Shown here: positions 36,453-45,486 of the stretch, in pieces
How the letters are laid out: each line of letters opens with the position of its first letter
Numbering within the stretch: position 1 is the first letter of the stretch
Origin: JBBIJO01 sp037445895
GTDB taxonomy: Bacteria > Bacteroidota > Ignavibacteria > Kapaibacteriales > UBA2268
NCBI GenBank assembly: GCA_037445895.1
Contig: JBBIJO010000002.1
Coordinates: forward strand, 62,001-126,000
Direction of reading: 5' to 3'
Length of the DNA stretch: 64,000 nt
Program-made: the position numbers and the translations under genes
The notes under the pieces: generated by a model
The model's input: the letters and a program-made list of their open reading frames with translations, nothing else
The model's database searches: none
What the model was told of the DNA's origin: nothing

Positions 36453-37817
36453 TTAATGGTGTTGTGGTTGTGAACCTTTAATTACAGCCTTAACCTCGGA
36501 AATTGAAACAACAGGAAGGGCTCTGATGAACAAAATTACCAAAGTAAAAAATAAGCCAAAACTTCCTAAAAGTATTCCGATATCGACAAGTGTAGGTTTA
36601 TAGTAGCCCCAACTGGACGGTAAAAAATCCTTCGAAAGGGTAGAAATAACAATAACGAAACGTTCGAACCACATTCCAACATTAACTAGGACACCAATAA
36701 CAAACATTATTGGAATGTTCCTTCGTATTTTCTTAAACCAAAATAACTGAGTAAAAATGACATTGCAAGAAACCATAATCCAATATGCCCAGGCATAATT
36801 CCCGAAAACACGGTTAAAGAAAACGAACGATTCCAAAGGATTCCCGCTATACCAGGCGATAAAGAATTCTACACCATAAGCATATCCAACCATCATTCCA
36901 GTAGCAAGCATAACTTTGTTCATTTTTTCCAGTGTGTCCAAGGAAATAATATGTTCAATATGGAATATTTTTCTTACAACTATTAAAACATTTTGAACCA
37001 TTGCAAAGCCCGAAAAAATAGCCCCTGCAACAAAATACGGCGGAAAGATAGTTGTGTGCCAACCGGGCACTATCGAAACAGCAAAATCGAAACTAACAAT
37101 TGTGTGGACAGAAAGAACCAATGGAGTTGCAAAACCAGCTAAAATCAAATAAAGCATTTCGTAGTGATGCCAATGGCGATTCGAATGCCGCCAACCAAGA
37201 CTAAATATCGAATATATTATCTTTTTAACCTTACTTTGTGTCCTGTCGCGGAGTATTGCTAAATCAGGGATTAAACCCACATACCAAAAAACAAATGAAA
37301 CGGTCAAATATGTCGAAACGGCAAAAACATCCCAAATCAAAGGGGAAGTAAAATTAACCCAAAGATGATGCTGATTAGGAAGCGGGAAAAGGTATCCAGC
37401 TAACCAAGGACGACCTGTATGAATTAACGGAAAAAGACCTGCGGTAATAACAGCAAAAATCGTCATTGCTTCGGCAAATCTTGCTATTCCTGTTCTCCAA
37501 CGTTGGCGAAAAAGGAATAAAATAGCCGAAATCAAGGTTCCTGCGTGTCCAATTCCAACCCAAAACACAAAATTAACAATTGGAATTGCCCATCCAACCG
37601 GTTGATTATTTCCCCAAAGCCCGACACCATAGTAAAATGAAAAACCAAGACAAATCGCTCCAGTTAGCAAAAGAGAACCGCTTATTCCAAGAGCAATATA
37701 ATATTTAATGCTTGGTTTTGTCTCTAAAGGTGCAGCTATTGCATCATTTACTGACGAATGCGATGGTTGGTTTTTAACTACCTCCGGTTCAACTGTATAG
37801 TCAATTTCAATATTCAC
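36453..37817 (-). CDS. actC: Alternative complex III subunit ActC (NrfD-like, quinol-binding)
   Basis: 454 residues with a ~40-residue N-terminal extension and ten membrane helices of the NrfD/PsrC family. GWAIPIVNFVFWVGIGHAGT and ITAGLFPLIHTGRPWLAGYL-like segments are typical; the His/Asp residues near helices 3-5 form the quinol site in solved ACIII structures. It oxidises menaquinol or ubiquinol and hands electrons to the ActB clusters. The GTG start overlaps the actB stop (GTGA). Confidence 0.93.
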   Translation of the reverse strand: MNIEIDYTVEPEVVKNQPSHSSVNDAIAAPLETKPSIKYYIALGISGSLLLTGAICLGFSFYYGVGLWGNNQPVGWAIPIVNFVFWVGIGHAGTLISAILFLFRQRWRTGIARFAEAMTIFAVITAGLFPLIHTGRPWLAGYLFPLPNQHHLWVNFTSPLIWDVFAVSTYLTVSFVFWYVGLIPDLAILRDRTQSKVKKIIYSIFSLGWRHSNRHWHHYEMLYLILAGFATPLVLSVHTIVSFDFAVSIVPGWHTTIFPPYFVAGAIFSGFAMVQNVLIVVRKIFHIEHIISLDTLEKMNKVMLATGMMVGYAYGVEFFIAWYSGNPLESFVFFNRVFGNYAWAYWIMVSCNVIFTQLFWFKKIRRNIPIMFVIGVLVNVGMWFERFVIVISTLSKDFLPSSWGYYKPTLVDIGILLGSFGLFFTLVILFIRALPVVSISEVKAVIKGSQPQHH

Positions 37818-40800
37818 GAAATATCCTCCGAGTTTTTATTCCTTAATCTTGAAATATATGTAACATTAGGTTTAACATTGAGTTCTTCGAGCACATAATA
37901 ACCAAGTTTATGGTTTCTCCAATAGTATAATTCAGAATCTTTGTCGTGCATATCCCCAAAGACTATTGCCTCGGTTGGGCAAGCTTCTTGGCAAGCGGTT
38001 TTAACATCTGTTCCTTTTAAAGGACGTCCATCTTCGGTAGCTTTTTGTCGTGCCTCCGAAATTCTTTGAACACAAAATGTACACTTTTCCATTACACCGC
38101 GAGAGCGAACAGTAACCTCGGGGTTTTGCATTAATTTCAAGGAGTCTTGGTAGAAAAAGCCGTTAGCAAAATGGTCCCGATAGTCGTAGAAATTGAATCG
38201 CCGAACTTTGAATGGACAGTTGTTCGAACAATACCTTGTTCCAACACAGCGATTGTAAACCATCTGGTTTAAGCCATCGGGACTATGATTTGTAGCAACA
38301 ACCGGGCAAACGTTTTCGCAAGGAGCATCATCACAATGCTGGCACAACATAGTTTGAAAACTAATACTTGGATTATTCTGACTACCACTGAAGTATGTAT
38401 CTATTCGTATCCATTGCATTTCGCGACCGCGAAGAACTTGCTCCTTTCCAACTACTGGAACATTATTTTCTACATTACAAGCAGTAACGCAATCACCACA
38501 ACCGATGCATTTATTCATATCAATTACCATAGCCCATTTCACCCCCGAATATTTAATTTCTGGAATTATAGAACGCAGGTCTTCGGCACGATGAATTTTA
38601 AATTTACCATCCAAAAACTCTTCCACTGTCCCTTCTTGGACTATACGTCTTGTCTTCGATAAATCTTTTACGAAAGTATCGTTCAAAGAGTGATGCTCAA
38701 CAGTCGAAGCAAGCTCATAATGCTTTCCGGTTTGCCTCGCTTTAACATCACTAAAAACATAGCCATTCGATACAGTTGCAAAATCTGCAAGAACCATTGG
38801 GTCGAATCCAACACCATTTCCAATAACTCCAGCATTCTTTCTTCCAAAACCTGTTTCGATTACCAAACAATTATTGGGGATACCAGGCACTATAAACACA
38901 GGTATTTCAAGTTTTTTCCCATTCCTTGTAATTTCTAATATATCTCCATTGTTTACTTCAAGTGCTTTTGCCGAAGGTTCGGAAATAGCCACATAATTAT
39001 CCCAAGTCACTTTCGTAATTGGGTGAGGAAGTTCATTCAACCAACCATTATTTAAATATTTCCCATCACCATTATTGTATGATTTTTTCAATAATAACAA
39101 CCAACCCCCACTACTTATAGAAGGAGTTAATTCCTTAACAACATCGTAATTCAATTTCGACAAGGATGAAAGTGCGGCTGGGGAATTTACTACTCCATCG
39201 TGAAGAACGGAATGCCAAAATACTTCGAAATCGACGCCGGGATTTACATTAGGATAAATTTCACTTCGCCAATAAGACATAATAAATTTATGATACTCAT
39301 CTCGTATTAATTGGCCTTCGATGATTCCCAAAATAAAATCTTCCTTTTGATAAGTTCCAAAAAGCGGTTCAATAACAGGTTGCTGGGTAGAATAATCCCC
39401 GTCGGAAGTTATCCAATCGCCCCAAGATTCGAAATTGTGGCTAATTGGTATGACAAAGTTCGACAACATTGCTGTCTCGGTTTCCGATTCGGTAAAAGTA
39501 ACGACTGGCACTTTAGCAAAAACCATTTCAAAACCTAAGTCCTTCGGAAAATGGAAAACTGGATTTACATCAAAATTTACAAGTAAACCAATTTTATCAT
39601 CGTTAACTTTTCGAACCAGTTCGCCAAAATCTTCGAGTTTATTTAATCCAATCAAAGGTTGCGCCTTTGAACGAAGCAAAACATTATTACCCAAAATTTC
39701 ATTCAACAGATTAGTAAGTATATGAATTTCGACCGGTAAAGTCGCTCCAGATATAATCACTGATTTACCTTGATTAGCAACAAGTTCTTGAATCATTTGA
39801 GTAAGTAGGCTTGGGTTAATCCCATTCTCTTTCGCAAACTGGTGCAAATTGAAGTTGCGCGAAAACTGCAATAGTTGTTCTTTTGGAAAATTCGAAGTTA
39901 GCTTATGTGAATGATTTGTAACAATTTCATTAAGAACAGAGGCGAGTAAACCGAAATGTTTCGAAGCAGGCAAAGGAATTCGATAATCTGCATTTGCTCC
40001 GGTCAATGTTAAATCCGTTTCGAAAGAGTAGAATCGGCTAAAGTGTTGTGGATTATCAACATTGCGATTTTGAGCAAACTCGCGAACATTCCTAACAAAA
40101 TTTCCTTCGTTGCCGAGGAAGTTACTTTCGATTGCAACAATAACTTTTGCTTTCGAGAAATCATAATCAGCAAAATTCGGGGTTCCATAGCATTTTTCCC
40201 ACGCAATAGCTTTTGCATATTCACCAAAATACTCATAAACATATATTTTCGTTGTCGGATAATTTTGTTGCAATCTATTTAATACCGCAAAAAAGGAAGG
40301 AGAATAAATTGGATTGGTAATTAATGCAATTTCTTTGCCCGAAGCATTTGCCCGTTTAAATATCTGCAAAATTTCGTTGAAAGCAGATTGCCACTCAATT
40401 TCAGAAAATTTTCCTCCACTCTTTTTCAAAGGCTTCTTGTATCTTTCGGGACTATACAGGTTTAAAATATTTGCCTGACCAACGGAACATATCTTGCCTT
40501 TGCTTACTGGATGGTCTGGGTTACCATCTACCTTAATTGGCCGCCCCTCGCGAGTTTTAATAAGGATACCGCAACGGTGAGAACAGGCAGTGCAAGTCGA
40601 AGCATAATAGTTGGCAATCCCAGGAAGCACATTTTCAGGTTTTTTGTTGTAAGGAACAATTGCACCTTTATCACGATAATCATTGCAAGCGGTGGTAGTT
40701 ATTGCAAGAGTTGCGGTAGAAAGAGCAAGAAACTTACGACGGGACAATGTGTTAAGATTCTCAATTCGGAATTCTTCGGTAACTTTTTCCGAAAATTCCT

Positions 40801-40873
40801 GCTGTTTGAGTTCTAGATTCCTATCTTCGGAATTGAAATTTTCGAAATATTTCCAATACTTTTTATCGTTCAT
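37814..40873 (-). CDS. actB: Alternative complex III iron-sulfur subunit ActB
   Basis: 1019 residues. A twin-arginine-like signal lies inward at residues 45-63 (SRRKFLALSTATLAITTTAC) with Cys63 as possible lipid site. The N-terminal molybdopterin-type domain keeps Cys94, Cys97, Cys101 and Cys129, the full spacing for a [4Fe-4S] cluster; many ActB proteins have lost it. The C-terminal domain has the expected ferredoxin motifs: CIGCGDCVTAC, CQHCDDAPCENVCP, CVGTRYCSNNCP and CTFC...CQEACP, where CVGTRYC fits a [3Fe-4S] site. It carries electrons from ActC to the cytochrome subunits. AAAGGA precedes the ATG. Confidence 0.93.
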   Translation of the reverse strand: MNDKKYWKYFENFNSEDRNLELKQQEFSEKVTEEFRIENLNTLSRRKFLALSTATLAITTTACNDYRDKGAIVPYNKKPENVLPGIANYYASTCTACSHRCGILIKTREGRPIKVDGNPDHPVSKGKICSVGQANILNLYSPERYKKPLKKSGGKFSEIEWQSAFNEILQIFKRANASGKEIALITNPIYSPSFFAVLNRLQQNYPTTKIYVYEYFGEYAKAIAWEKCYGTPNFADYDFSKAKVIVAIESNFLGNEGNFVRNVREFAQNRNVDNPQHFSRFYSFETDLTLTGANADYRIPLPASKHFGLLASVLNEIVTNHSHKLTSNFPKEQLLQFSRNFNLHQFAKENGINPSLLTQMIQELVANQGKSVIISGATLPVEIHILTNLLNEILGNNVLLRSKAQPLIGLNKLEDFGELVRKVNDDKIGLLVNFDVNPVFHFPKDLGFEMVFAKVPVVTFTESETETAMLSNFVIPISHNFESWGDWITSDGDYSTQQPVIEPLFGTYQKEDFILGIIEGQLIRDEYHKFIMSYWRSEIYPNVNPGVDFEVFWHSVLHDGVVNSPAALSSLSKLNYDVVKELTPSISSGGWLLLLKKSYNNGDGKYLNNGWLNELPHPITKVTWDNYVAISEPSAKALEVNNGDILEITRNGKKLEIPVFIVPGIPNNCLVIETGFGRKNAGVIGNGVGFDPMVLADFATVSNGYVFSDVKARQTGKHYELASTVEHHSLNDTFVKDLSKTRRIVQEGTVEEFLDGKFKIHRAEDLRSIIPEIKYSGVKWAMVIDMNKCIGCGDCVTACNVENNVPVVGKEQVLRGREMQWIRIDTYFSGSQNNPSISFQTMLCQHCDDAPCENVCPVVATNHSPDGLNQMVYNRCVGTRYCSNNCPFKVRRFNFYDYRDHFANGFFYQDSLKLMQNPEVTVRSRGVMEKCTFCVQRISEARQKATEDGRPLKGTDVKTACQEACPTEAIVFGDMHDKDSELYYWRNHKLGYYVLEELNVKPNVTYISRLRNKNSEDIS

Positions 40874-40875
40874 TA

Positions 40876-41052
40876 TTATCCTTTCGAATTTCGAGAAACT
40901 GCATTTGGATGGATACGAACAGTAGGAAAGCTGCCCTTGTCCCTACTATGCGATAATGTCGAAAAACCATTGGCAATAGTTTTCCCGGCAAACAAACCAA
41001 TACCAATGGCTAACAAGTTTAATATAGTTCTTCTGCTTTTTTTTGTTTCCAT
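40876..41052 (-). CDS. Small single-helix membrane protein between actA and actB
   Basis: 58 residues beginning METKKSRRTILNLLAIGIGL, one hydrophobic helix after a basic Lys/Arg cluster, then a soluble tail with the phrase TVRIHPNAVSRNSKG. The tail resembles the ends of some Rieske and iron-sulfur subunits (VRVHPDAVKR-like), but no cofactor motif is present. It ends two bases before actB and starts 40 bases after actA, so it is embedded in the ACIII operon. I take it as a likely accessory subunit of this complex, on position only. An upstream in-frame ATG five codons earlier is an alternative start. Confidence 0.55.
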   Translation of the reverse strand: METKKSRRTILNLLAIGIGLFAGKTIANGFSTLSHSRDKGSFPTVRIHPNAVSRNSKG

Positions 41053-41092
41053 AATTATTATATCCATATCAATAATAGAATTAAACATAATA

Positions 41093-41665
41093 TTAGCGAT
41101 GACAAGCACTACAATAATCAGGTCCTTTGCTGACCATAGATTTAATTTCTGGCATTTTAGAATGTGCATTGCGGTGGCATTCCAAACAAGCCCCCATCGT
41201 AAAACGTTGAACTTGTTTAACTACCTCCATTTTTTCGACTTCACCGTGGCAATATTTGCAATCGATGCCCTTGTTGACGTGGACACTGTGGTTGAAATAA
41301 GCATAGTCGGGAACTGTATGGACTCGTTTCCAAGTCAAAGGTTTATTCTCCAAAAAGAATTGGGTTAGACGAATAATATCTGGTTTATCCTTCCGGGCAA
41401 CAGTATGGCAATTCATACAAACATTCGTGGAAGGTATAGTTGCAAAACGGCTTTTATCCACCCCGACGTGGCAATACTTACAATCAATTTGCATATTGCC
41501 AGCATGAAGTTTGTGCGAAAAATTAATTGGTTGCCGAGGCGAATAACCAACCCCATCGCGTTCGGGTTTCGAGATGAAAAAAGTAACAAAATAAGCAACA
41601 ACAACAACAAAGACAGTAACCGGAATTCTTACTTTTAAAATATAATCGAGATGTGATTTAAGCAC
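41093..41665 (-). CDS. actA: Alternative complex III pentaheme cytochrome ActA
   Basis: 190 residues with one N-terminal membrane helix (about 13-31) and five CxxCH heme sites starting at Cys62, Cys83, Cys136, Cys160 and Cys185, the last one residue before the C-terminus. Histidines for the sixth ligands are scattered between (for example NFSHKLHAG and YFNHSVHV). This is the class III-like multiheme subunit at the outer face of ACIII. It is the first gene of the locus; GTG start; the promoter should be in the 217 AT-rich bases upstream. Confidence 0.93.
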   Translation of the reverse strand: MLKSHLDYILKVRIPVTVFVVVVAYFVTFFISKPERDGVGYSPRQPINFSHKLHAGNMQIDCKYCHVGVDKSRFATIPSTNVCMNCHTVARKDKPDIIRLTQFFLENKPLTWKRVHTVPDYAYFNHSVHVNKGIDCKYCHGEVEKMEVVKQVQRFTMGACLECHRNAHSKMPEIKSMVSKGPDYCSACHR

Positions 41666-41882
41666 TTAAAAACCTTTTTTTGTTATCAAACGGAAAAAAT
41701 AAATTGCGAAAATAAAAAATTTGTCTCATATAAAAAACAAAAAATATAAATTTCAGATAATATTTTCTGTATATTATTGTTGCTAAAAGATTTGCAAAGG
41801 CTGTAAGTTTAACAATAATTGCGAATTAGTAGCTTGTCGCTTTCGATGAAAAAATTTTCTAAAAATAAAATAATCGGAAAGG

Positions 41883-43133
41883 CTAAATTATTTTGCTCCC
41901 TTTTATCCAAACGCTTTCGACTTGGTTTACGCCAAAGTGGTAGAATATATCAAGGTAATTTTTACAATCTAAGACAACGAAATTTGCTTCTTTGCCCACT
42001 TCTATACTTCCAATGCGGTCGGAAAGTTCAATTGCGGATGCCCCATTCAAAGTTGACGCAACTAATGCTTCTTCGCAAGAAATTCCAAGTTGTATTACAG
42101 CAAGAGATAAAATGATTTGCATATTTTCGGTAAAACAAGAACCAGGATTAAAATCGCTTGCCAATGCCACCGGAATATTCTTTTCGATGATTTTTCTCGC
42201 CGGAGCATACGGCATTCGAATAAAATATGATGTCCCGGGTAATAGAGTGGCTATTGTTCCAGATTTTCTCATCGCATCAAGACTTTCGTCCGAAACAAAC
42301 AGCAAATGGTCGGCAGACACAGCCCCAACTTCGCCAGCTAACTTTCCAGCACCAACGTCGGCAAGTTCATCGGCATGCATTTTAATTTTCAGACCATATC
42401 TAGTTGCAGACTCGAAAATTCGCCGCCCCTGCTCAATTGTATAGTATCCTCTATCGACAAAACAATCGCAGTAAGTAGCAAGTTTTTCTTCTGCAACAAC
42501 TGGAATCATTTCCTTGCAAATAAGTTCTACGTAGCTGTCTCGGTTATTTCGATATTCTGGGGGAAAATCGTGGGCAGCAAGAAAGGTTGGAACAATCTCA
42601 ATCGGCAGAGTTTCTTTCAGCTTTTTTACCACTCGAAGCATTTTTAATTCCGACTCGAGTTCAAGGCCATAGCCGCTTTTAACTTCCAATGCAATTGTTC
42701 CATGGTACATCGCAGAAAGAGCAAAAGCATAAGCATTTTCATAAAGAGAATCGAACGAGGCTTTTCGGGTAGCATTCATCGTCGTTAGAATTCCGCCACC
42801 ACGAGAGGCGATTTCCTGATAAGTTGCTCCAGCAACCCGAAGAGCAAATTCTTTCGAACGGTCACCAGCAAAAACTAAATGAGTATGCGAATCTATAAAC
42901 CCGGGAAAAATTGTCTTCCCTTTTGCATCGATAATTTTTTCTGGATTAAGTTTGCCAACAGCAACCAATTCATCGGCTTCCCGAGAGGTTCCAACCCATT
43001 CAAATTTCTCATCAAAAAATATTGCACCATCTTGAATTTCAAAAGCTTGGCTCATTCTTTTGCCTTTGCAAACAAGTTCTCGGCTGTCCGAAATTCTAAC
43101 TAACGAGGCAATATTTTTGAATAAAGTTCTCAT
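41883..43133 (-). CDS. hutI: Imidazolonepropionase
   Basis: 416 residues, amidohydrolase fold. Metal ligands are in GFIDSHTHLVFAGDR, with the family-specific RVAGATYQEIASRGGGI right after; later come KMHADELADVGA and ALASDFNPGSCFTENM. It hydrolyses imidazolone-5-propionate to N-formimino-glutamate in histidine breakdown. hutH, hutU and a formiminoglutamase are not nearby. The ATG at 43133 is preferred to one three codons upstream. The neighbours (respiratory locus, manC) are functionally unrelated. Confidence 0.95.
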   Translation of the reverse strand: MRTLFKNIASLVRISDSRELVCKGKRMSQAFEIQDGAIFFDEKFEWVGTSREADELVAVGKLNPEKIIDAKGKTIFPGFIDSHTHLVFAGDRSKEFALRVAGATYQEIASRGGGILTTMNATRKASFDSLYENAYAFALSAMYHGTIALEVKSGYGLELESELKMLRVVKKLKETLPIEIVPTFLAAHDFPPEYRNNRDSYVELICKEMIPVVAEEKLATYCDCFVDRGYYTIEQGRRIFESATRYGLKIKMHADELADVGAGKLAGEVGAVSADHLLFVSDESLDAMRKSGTIATLLPGTSYFIRMPYAPARKIIEKNIPVALASDFNPGSCFTENMQIILSLAVIQLGISCEEALVASTLNGASAIELSDRIGSIEVGKEANFVVLDCKNYLDIFYHFGVNQVESVWIKGSKII

Positions 43134-43198
43134 AATAAACAACTAATTACACAACATTAATCATAATACAGTTGGATTATAATACATATTTTAAAATT

Positions 43199-44323
43199 TC
43201 AAAGCCACTTTTCCCCATCAGATTGTCTTTTTATTAGGTCGAGGCAGGACCTGACATTTTGAACTTCGTCTTTCGGGCATACCAAAATCGCATCGTTGGC
43301 AACAACAACAACGAAATTGTTCAGCCCAAGCAGAGCCACTTTGATTCTTCCATCGGTTGATTCATTAAAAACAATCGAATTCGATGTCCTTACAAGAACA
43401 TTGTTCCCAATGTTCACGTTTCCATCGTCGTCTCGGGTTTTGGTTCTGTCGAGTGCGTCCCACGAACCAATATCATCCCAATCGAAATATGCTTTCGCAA
43501 CAACAAGACTTTTGATTTTCTCCATCAAGGCATAGTCAATTGAAATATCAGGAAGTTCGAAATATACATCTCGGATTGAAGGGTTTGAACCTTCGAGAGG
43601 TAAATCGGTGAAGCCTTTATACTTTTCAAAAAAATAAGTAATTCGTTTCCCAATAGTCTCGACATTTGCTATCATTTCATTTAGAAAAGTATCCAATCGC
43701 CAAAAGAACATTCCACTATTCCAAAAATATTTCCCTGTTTCGAAATACATTTTTGCTGTTTCTGCATTTGGTTTTTCAGTAAATTTAATTACATCGAGAA
43801 TATCGCTCGTATTCATTCTTATGTCATCGGCAACCTGAATATAACCGTAAGCAGTATCGGGTCGGGTTGGGGCTATCCCAATCGTGGCAATTCGCCTATG
43901 TTGTTCTACATAGTCAAAGGAATTTAACACGGTTTTTTTGAAACCATCGAGTGGATAAATTTTTTGGTCCGAAGCGAAGACCCCAACCGAAATATCTTCT
44001 GCACGAAGGTCGCGTCCATATTTTGCAAGAAGGAAACCGCTGGCAAGAGCAAGGCAAGGAGCAGTATTACGTTTGTAGGGTTCGGCAATAACATTTTCCG
44101 ACGGAAAATCCTTCAACAATTCCCTAATCGTCTTTTGAATAAACTCATTTGTTATAATAAATATGTCCTCCCTGGGAATAATCGAGCTAATCCGTTCGAT
44201 GGCTTCGACAATCAGTGGTTTGTCTGTGTGCAAAGGAAGAACCTGTTTAGGACGGCGAATTCTACTCGTGGGCCAAAATCTTTCACCCGAGCCACCAGCC
44301 ATTAAAATTCCAACTCTTTTCAT
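43199..44323 (-). CDS. manC: Mannose-1-phosphate guanylyltransferase
   Basis: 374 residues, nucleotidyltransferase fold. The signature is at the N-terminus: MAGGSGERFWPTSR then RPKQVLPL, and the active-site segment FTEKPNAETAKMYFETGKYF with NSGMFFW. It makes GDP-mannose from mannose-1-phosphate and GTP for glycan synthesis; it lacks the phosphomannose isomerase domain of long forms. It is divergent from hrcA over 50 bases. Confidence 0.93.
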   Translation of the reverse strand: MKRVGILMAGGSGERFWPTSRIRRPKQVLPLHTDKPLIVEAIERISSIIPREDIFIITNEFIQKTIRELLKDFPSENVIAEPYKRNTAPCLALASGFLLAKYGRDLRAEDISVGVFASDQKIYPLDGFKKTVLNSFDYVEQHRRIATIGIAPTRPDTAYGYIQVADDIRMNTSDILDVIKFTEKPNAETAKMYFETGKYFWNSGMFFWRLDTFLNEMIANVETIGKRITYFFEKYKGFTDLPLEGSNPSIRDVYFELPDISIDYALMEKIKSLVVAKAYFDWDDIGSWDALDRTKTRDDDGNVNIGNNVLVRTSNSIVFNESTDGRIKVALLGLNNFVVVVANDAILVCPKDEVQNVRSCLDLIKRQSDGEKWL

Positions 44324-44373
44324 TAACTCACCTTATTTTACAAAATAATTTTTTTTTACATTTGTCTAATTTA

Positions 44374-45486
44374 ATGAATCAATGTGTGATTTTTAAAGTG
44401 AAACAAAATATAATTTATAAAAAAAATAAGAACACACAACAAATTGAACTAACCGAACGCGAGCGTTTAGTGCTTAAATCTATTATCCATTTATTTATTT
44501 CAACCGCAGAACCAATTGGTTCCCGCGTTGTAGCAAAATATTTACAAAAACAATTGAATTTGAGCCCTGCATCAATTCGAAATGTTATGGCTGAACTCGA
44601 AGAATACGGATATTTAACCCAGACTCATACCTCTTCGGGACGCATTCCAACCGACCGCGGCTATCGATATTATGTCGATTCACTCATACATTTTCGCAAA
44701 CCATCGGAATGGGAAATAAAAATCATAGACGAAGAATTTAAAAAAGTAGAACCACAGAATACAGACGAAGTCTTAAAAACCGCTTCGAAAGCGCTTGGCT
44801 TTCTTTCGAAATATCTGAGTGTTGTGATTGTTCCGGGAATACAAAACATTAAAATCGCAAAAATCGACATATTCGAAATAATCTCGGGAAAATTGCTATT
44901 TGTGTTTGCCCTTGAATCGAATATCGTTCGCACACTAACAATCGAGGCAAATTTCGAAATCGACAAAGAGAAAATTTCTGAAATCACATCTATCATTAAC
45001 GAAAGAGTTTCGGGAATGTCTTTGAACTATGTTTACGAAAATTTTTCTGATATAATTTCCGATTCAGAAATTAAAGAAACCTCTTTGGTTCGCCTTTTTG
45101 TTAATTTAATTGGTAAAATGGTTACAACATTCGATGAAAAAGATAGAGCTCTTTTTGCGGGAACCAACTATTTATTAAAGTATCCCGAATTTGAAGACCC
45201 GAACAAAATTCGCAACATTATTCAAATTATAGAAAACGCTGATATTGTTGTAAAACTTTTGGAACAATGGAAAAATGCTAATTCCACTTTAACGATACTG
45301 ATAGGCACCGAAACAAGCAACGAATATATGGAAGATTATAGTTTAGTAGCATCGCAATATAACCTTTGGAATACAATGGGTATGATTGGACTAATTGGCC
45401 CAAAAAGAATGAACTATTCGAAGGTAATTACCTTGGTAGATTATATCTCGAAATTCATTTCTCAAAACTATTATCTATATTCGTAA
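44374..45486 (+). CDS. hrcA: Heat-inducible transcription repressor HrcA
   Basis: 370 residues. Winged-helix N-terminus LTERERLVLKSIIHLFI, then GSRVVAKYLQKQLNLSPAS and the sharply conserved IRNVMAELEEYGYLTQTHTS plus SGRIPTDRGYRYYVDSL. The C-terminal GAF-like domain ends with YSKVITLVDYISKFISQNY. HrcA represses chaperone genes by binding CIRCE. No CIRCE element is visible immediately upstream and grpE/dnaK are not adjacent, so here it is not part of the usual hrcA-grpE-dnaK unit. Start is uncertain: ATG 44374, or GTG 44398. The 3' end overlaps the convergent MFS gene by 12 bases. Confidence 0.93.
   Translation: MNQCVIFKVKQNIIYKKNKNTQQIELTERERLVLKSIIHLFISTAEPIGSRVVAKYLQKQLNLSPASIRNVMAELEEYGYLTQTHTSSGRIPTDRGYRYYVDSLIHFRKPSEWEIKIIDEEFKKVEPQNTDEVLKTASKALGFLSKYLSVVIVPGIQNIKIAKIDIFEIISGKLLFVFALESNIVRTLTIEANFEIDKEKISEITSIINERVSGMSLNYVYENFSDIISDSEIKETSLVRLFVNLIGKMVTTFDEKDRALFAGTNYLLKYPEFEDPNKIRNIIQIIENADIVVKLLEQWKNANSTLTILIGTETSNEYMEDYSLVASQYNLWNTMGMIGLIGPKRMNYSKVITLVDYISKFISQNYYLYS

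Noticed and set aside
41666..41882. Promoter of the respiratory operon
   Set aside because: AT-rich with several possible -7/-10 boxes, but none at a convincing distance from a -33/-35 element.
41819..42115. Plus-strand ORF opposite the end of hutI
   Set aside because: Overlaps the conserved C-terminus of HutI; no ribosome site or family.
44324..44373. CIRCE operator upstream of hrcA
   Set aside because: No TTAGCACTC-N9-GAGTGCTAA or close match is visible in the short gap to manC.
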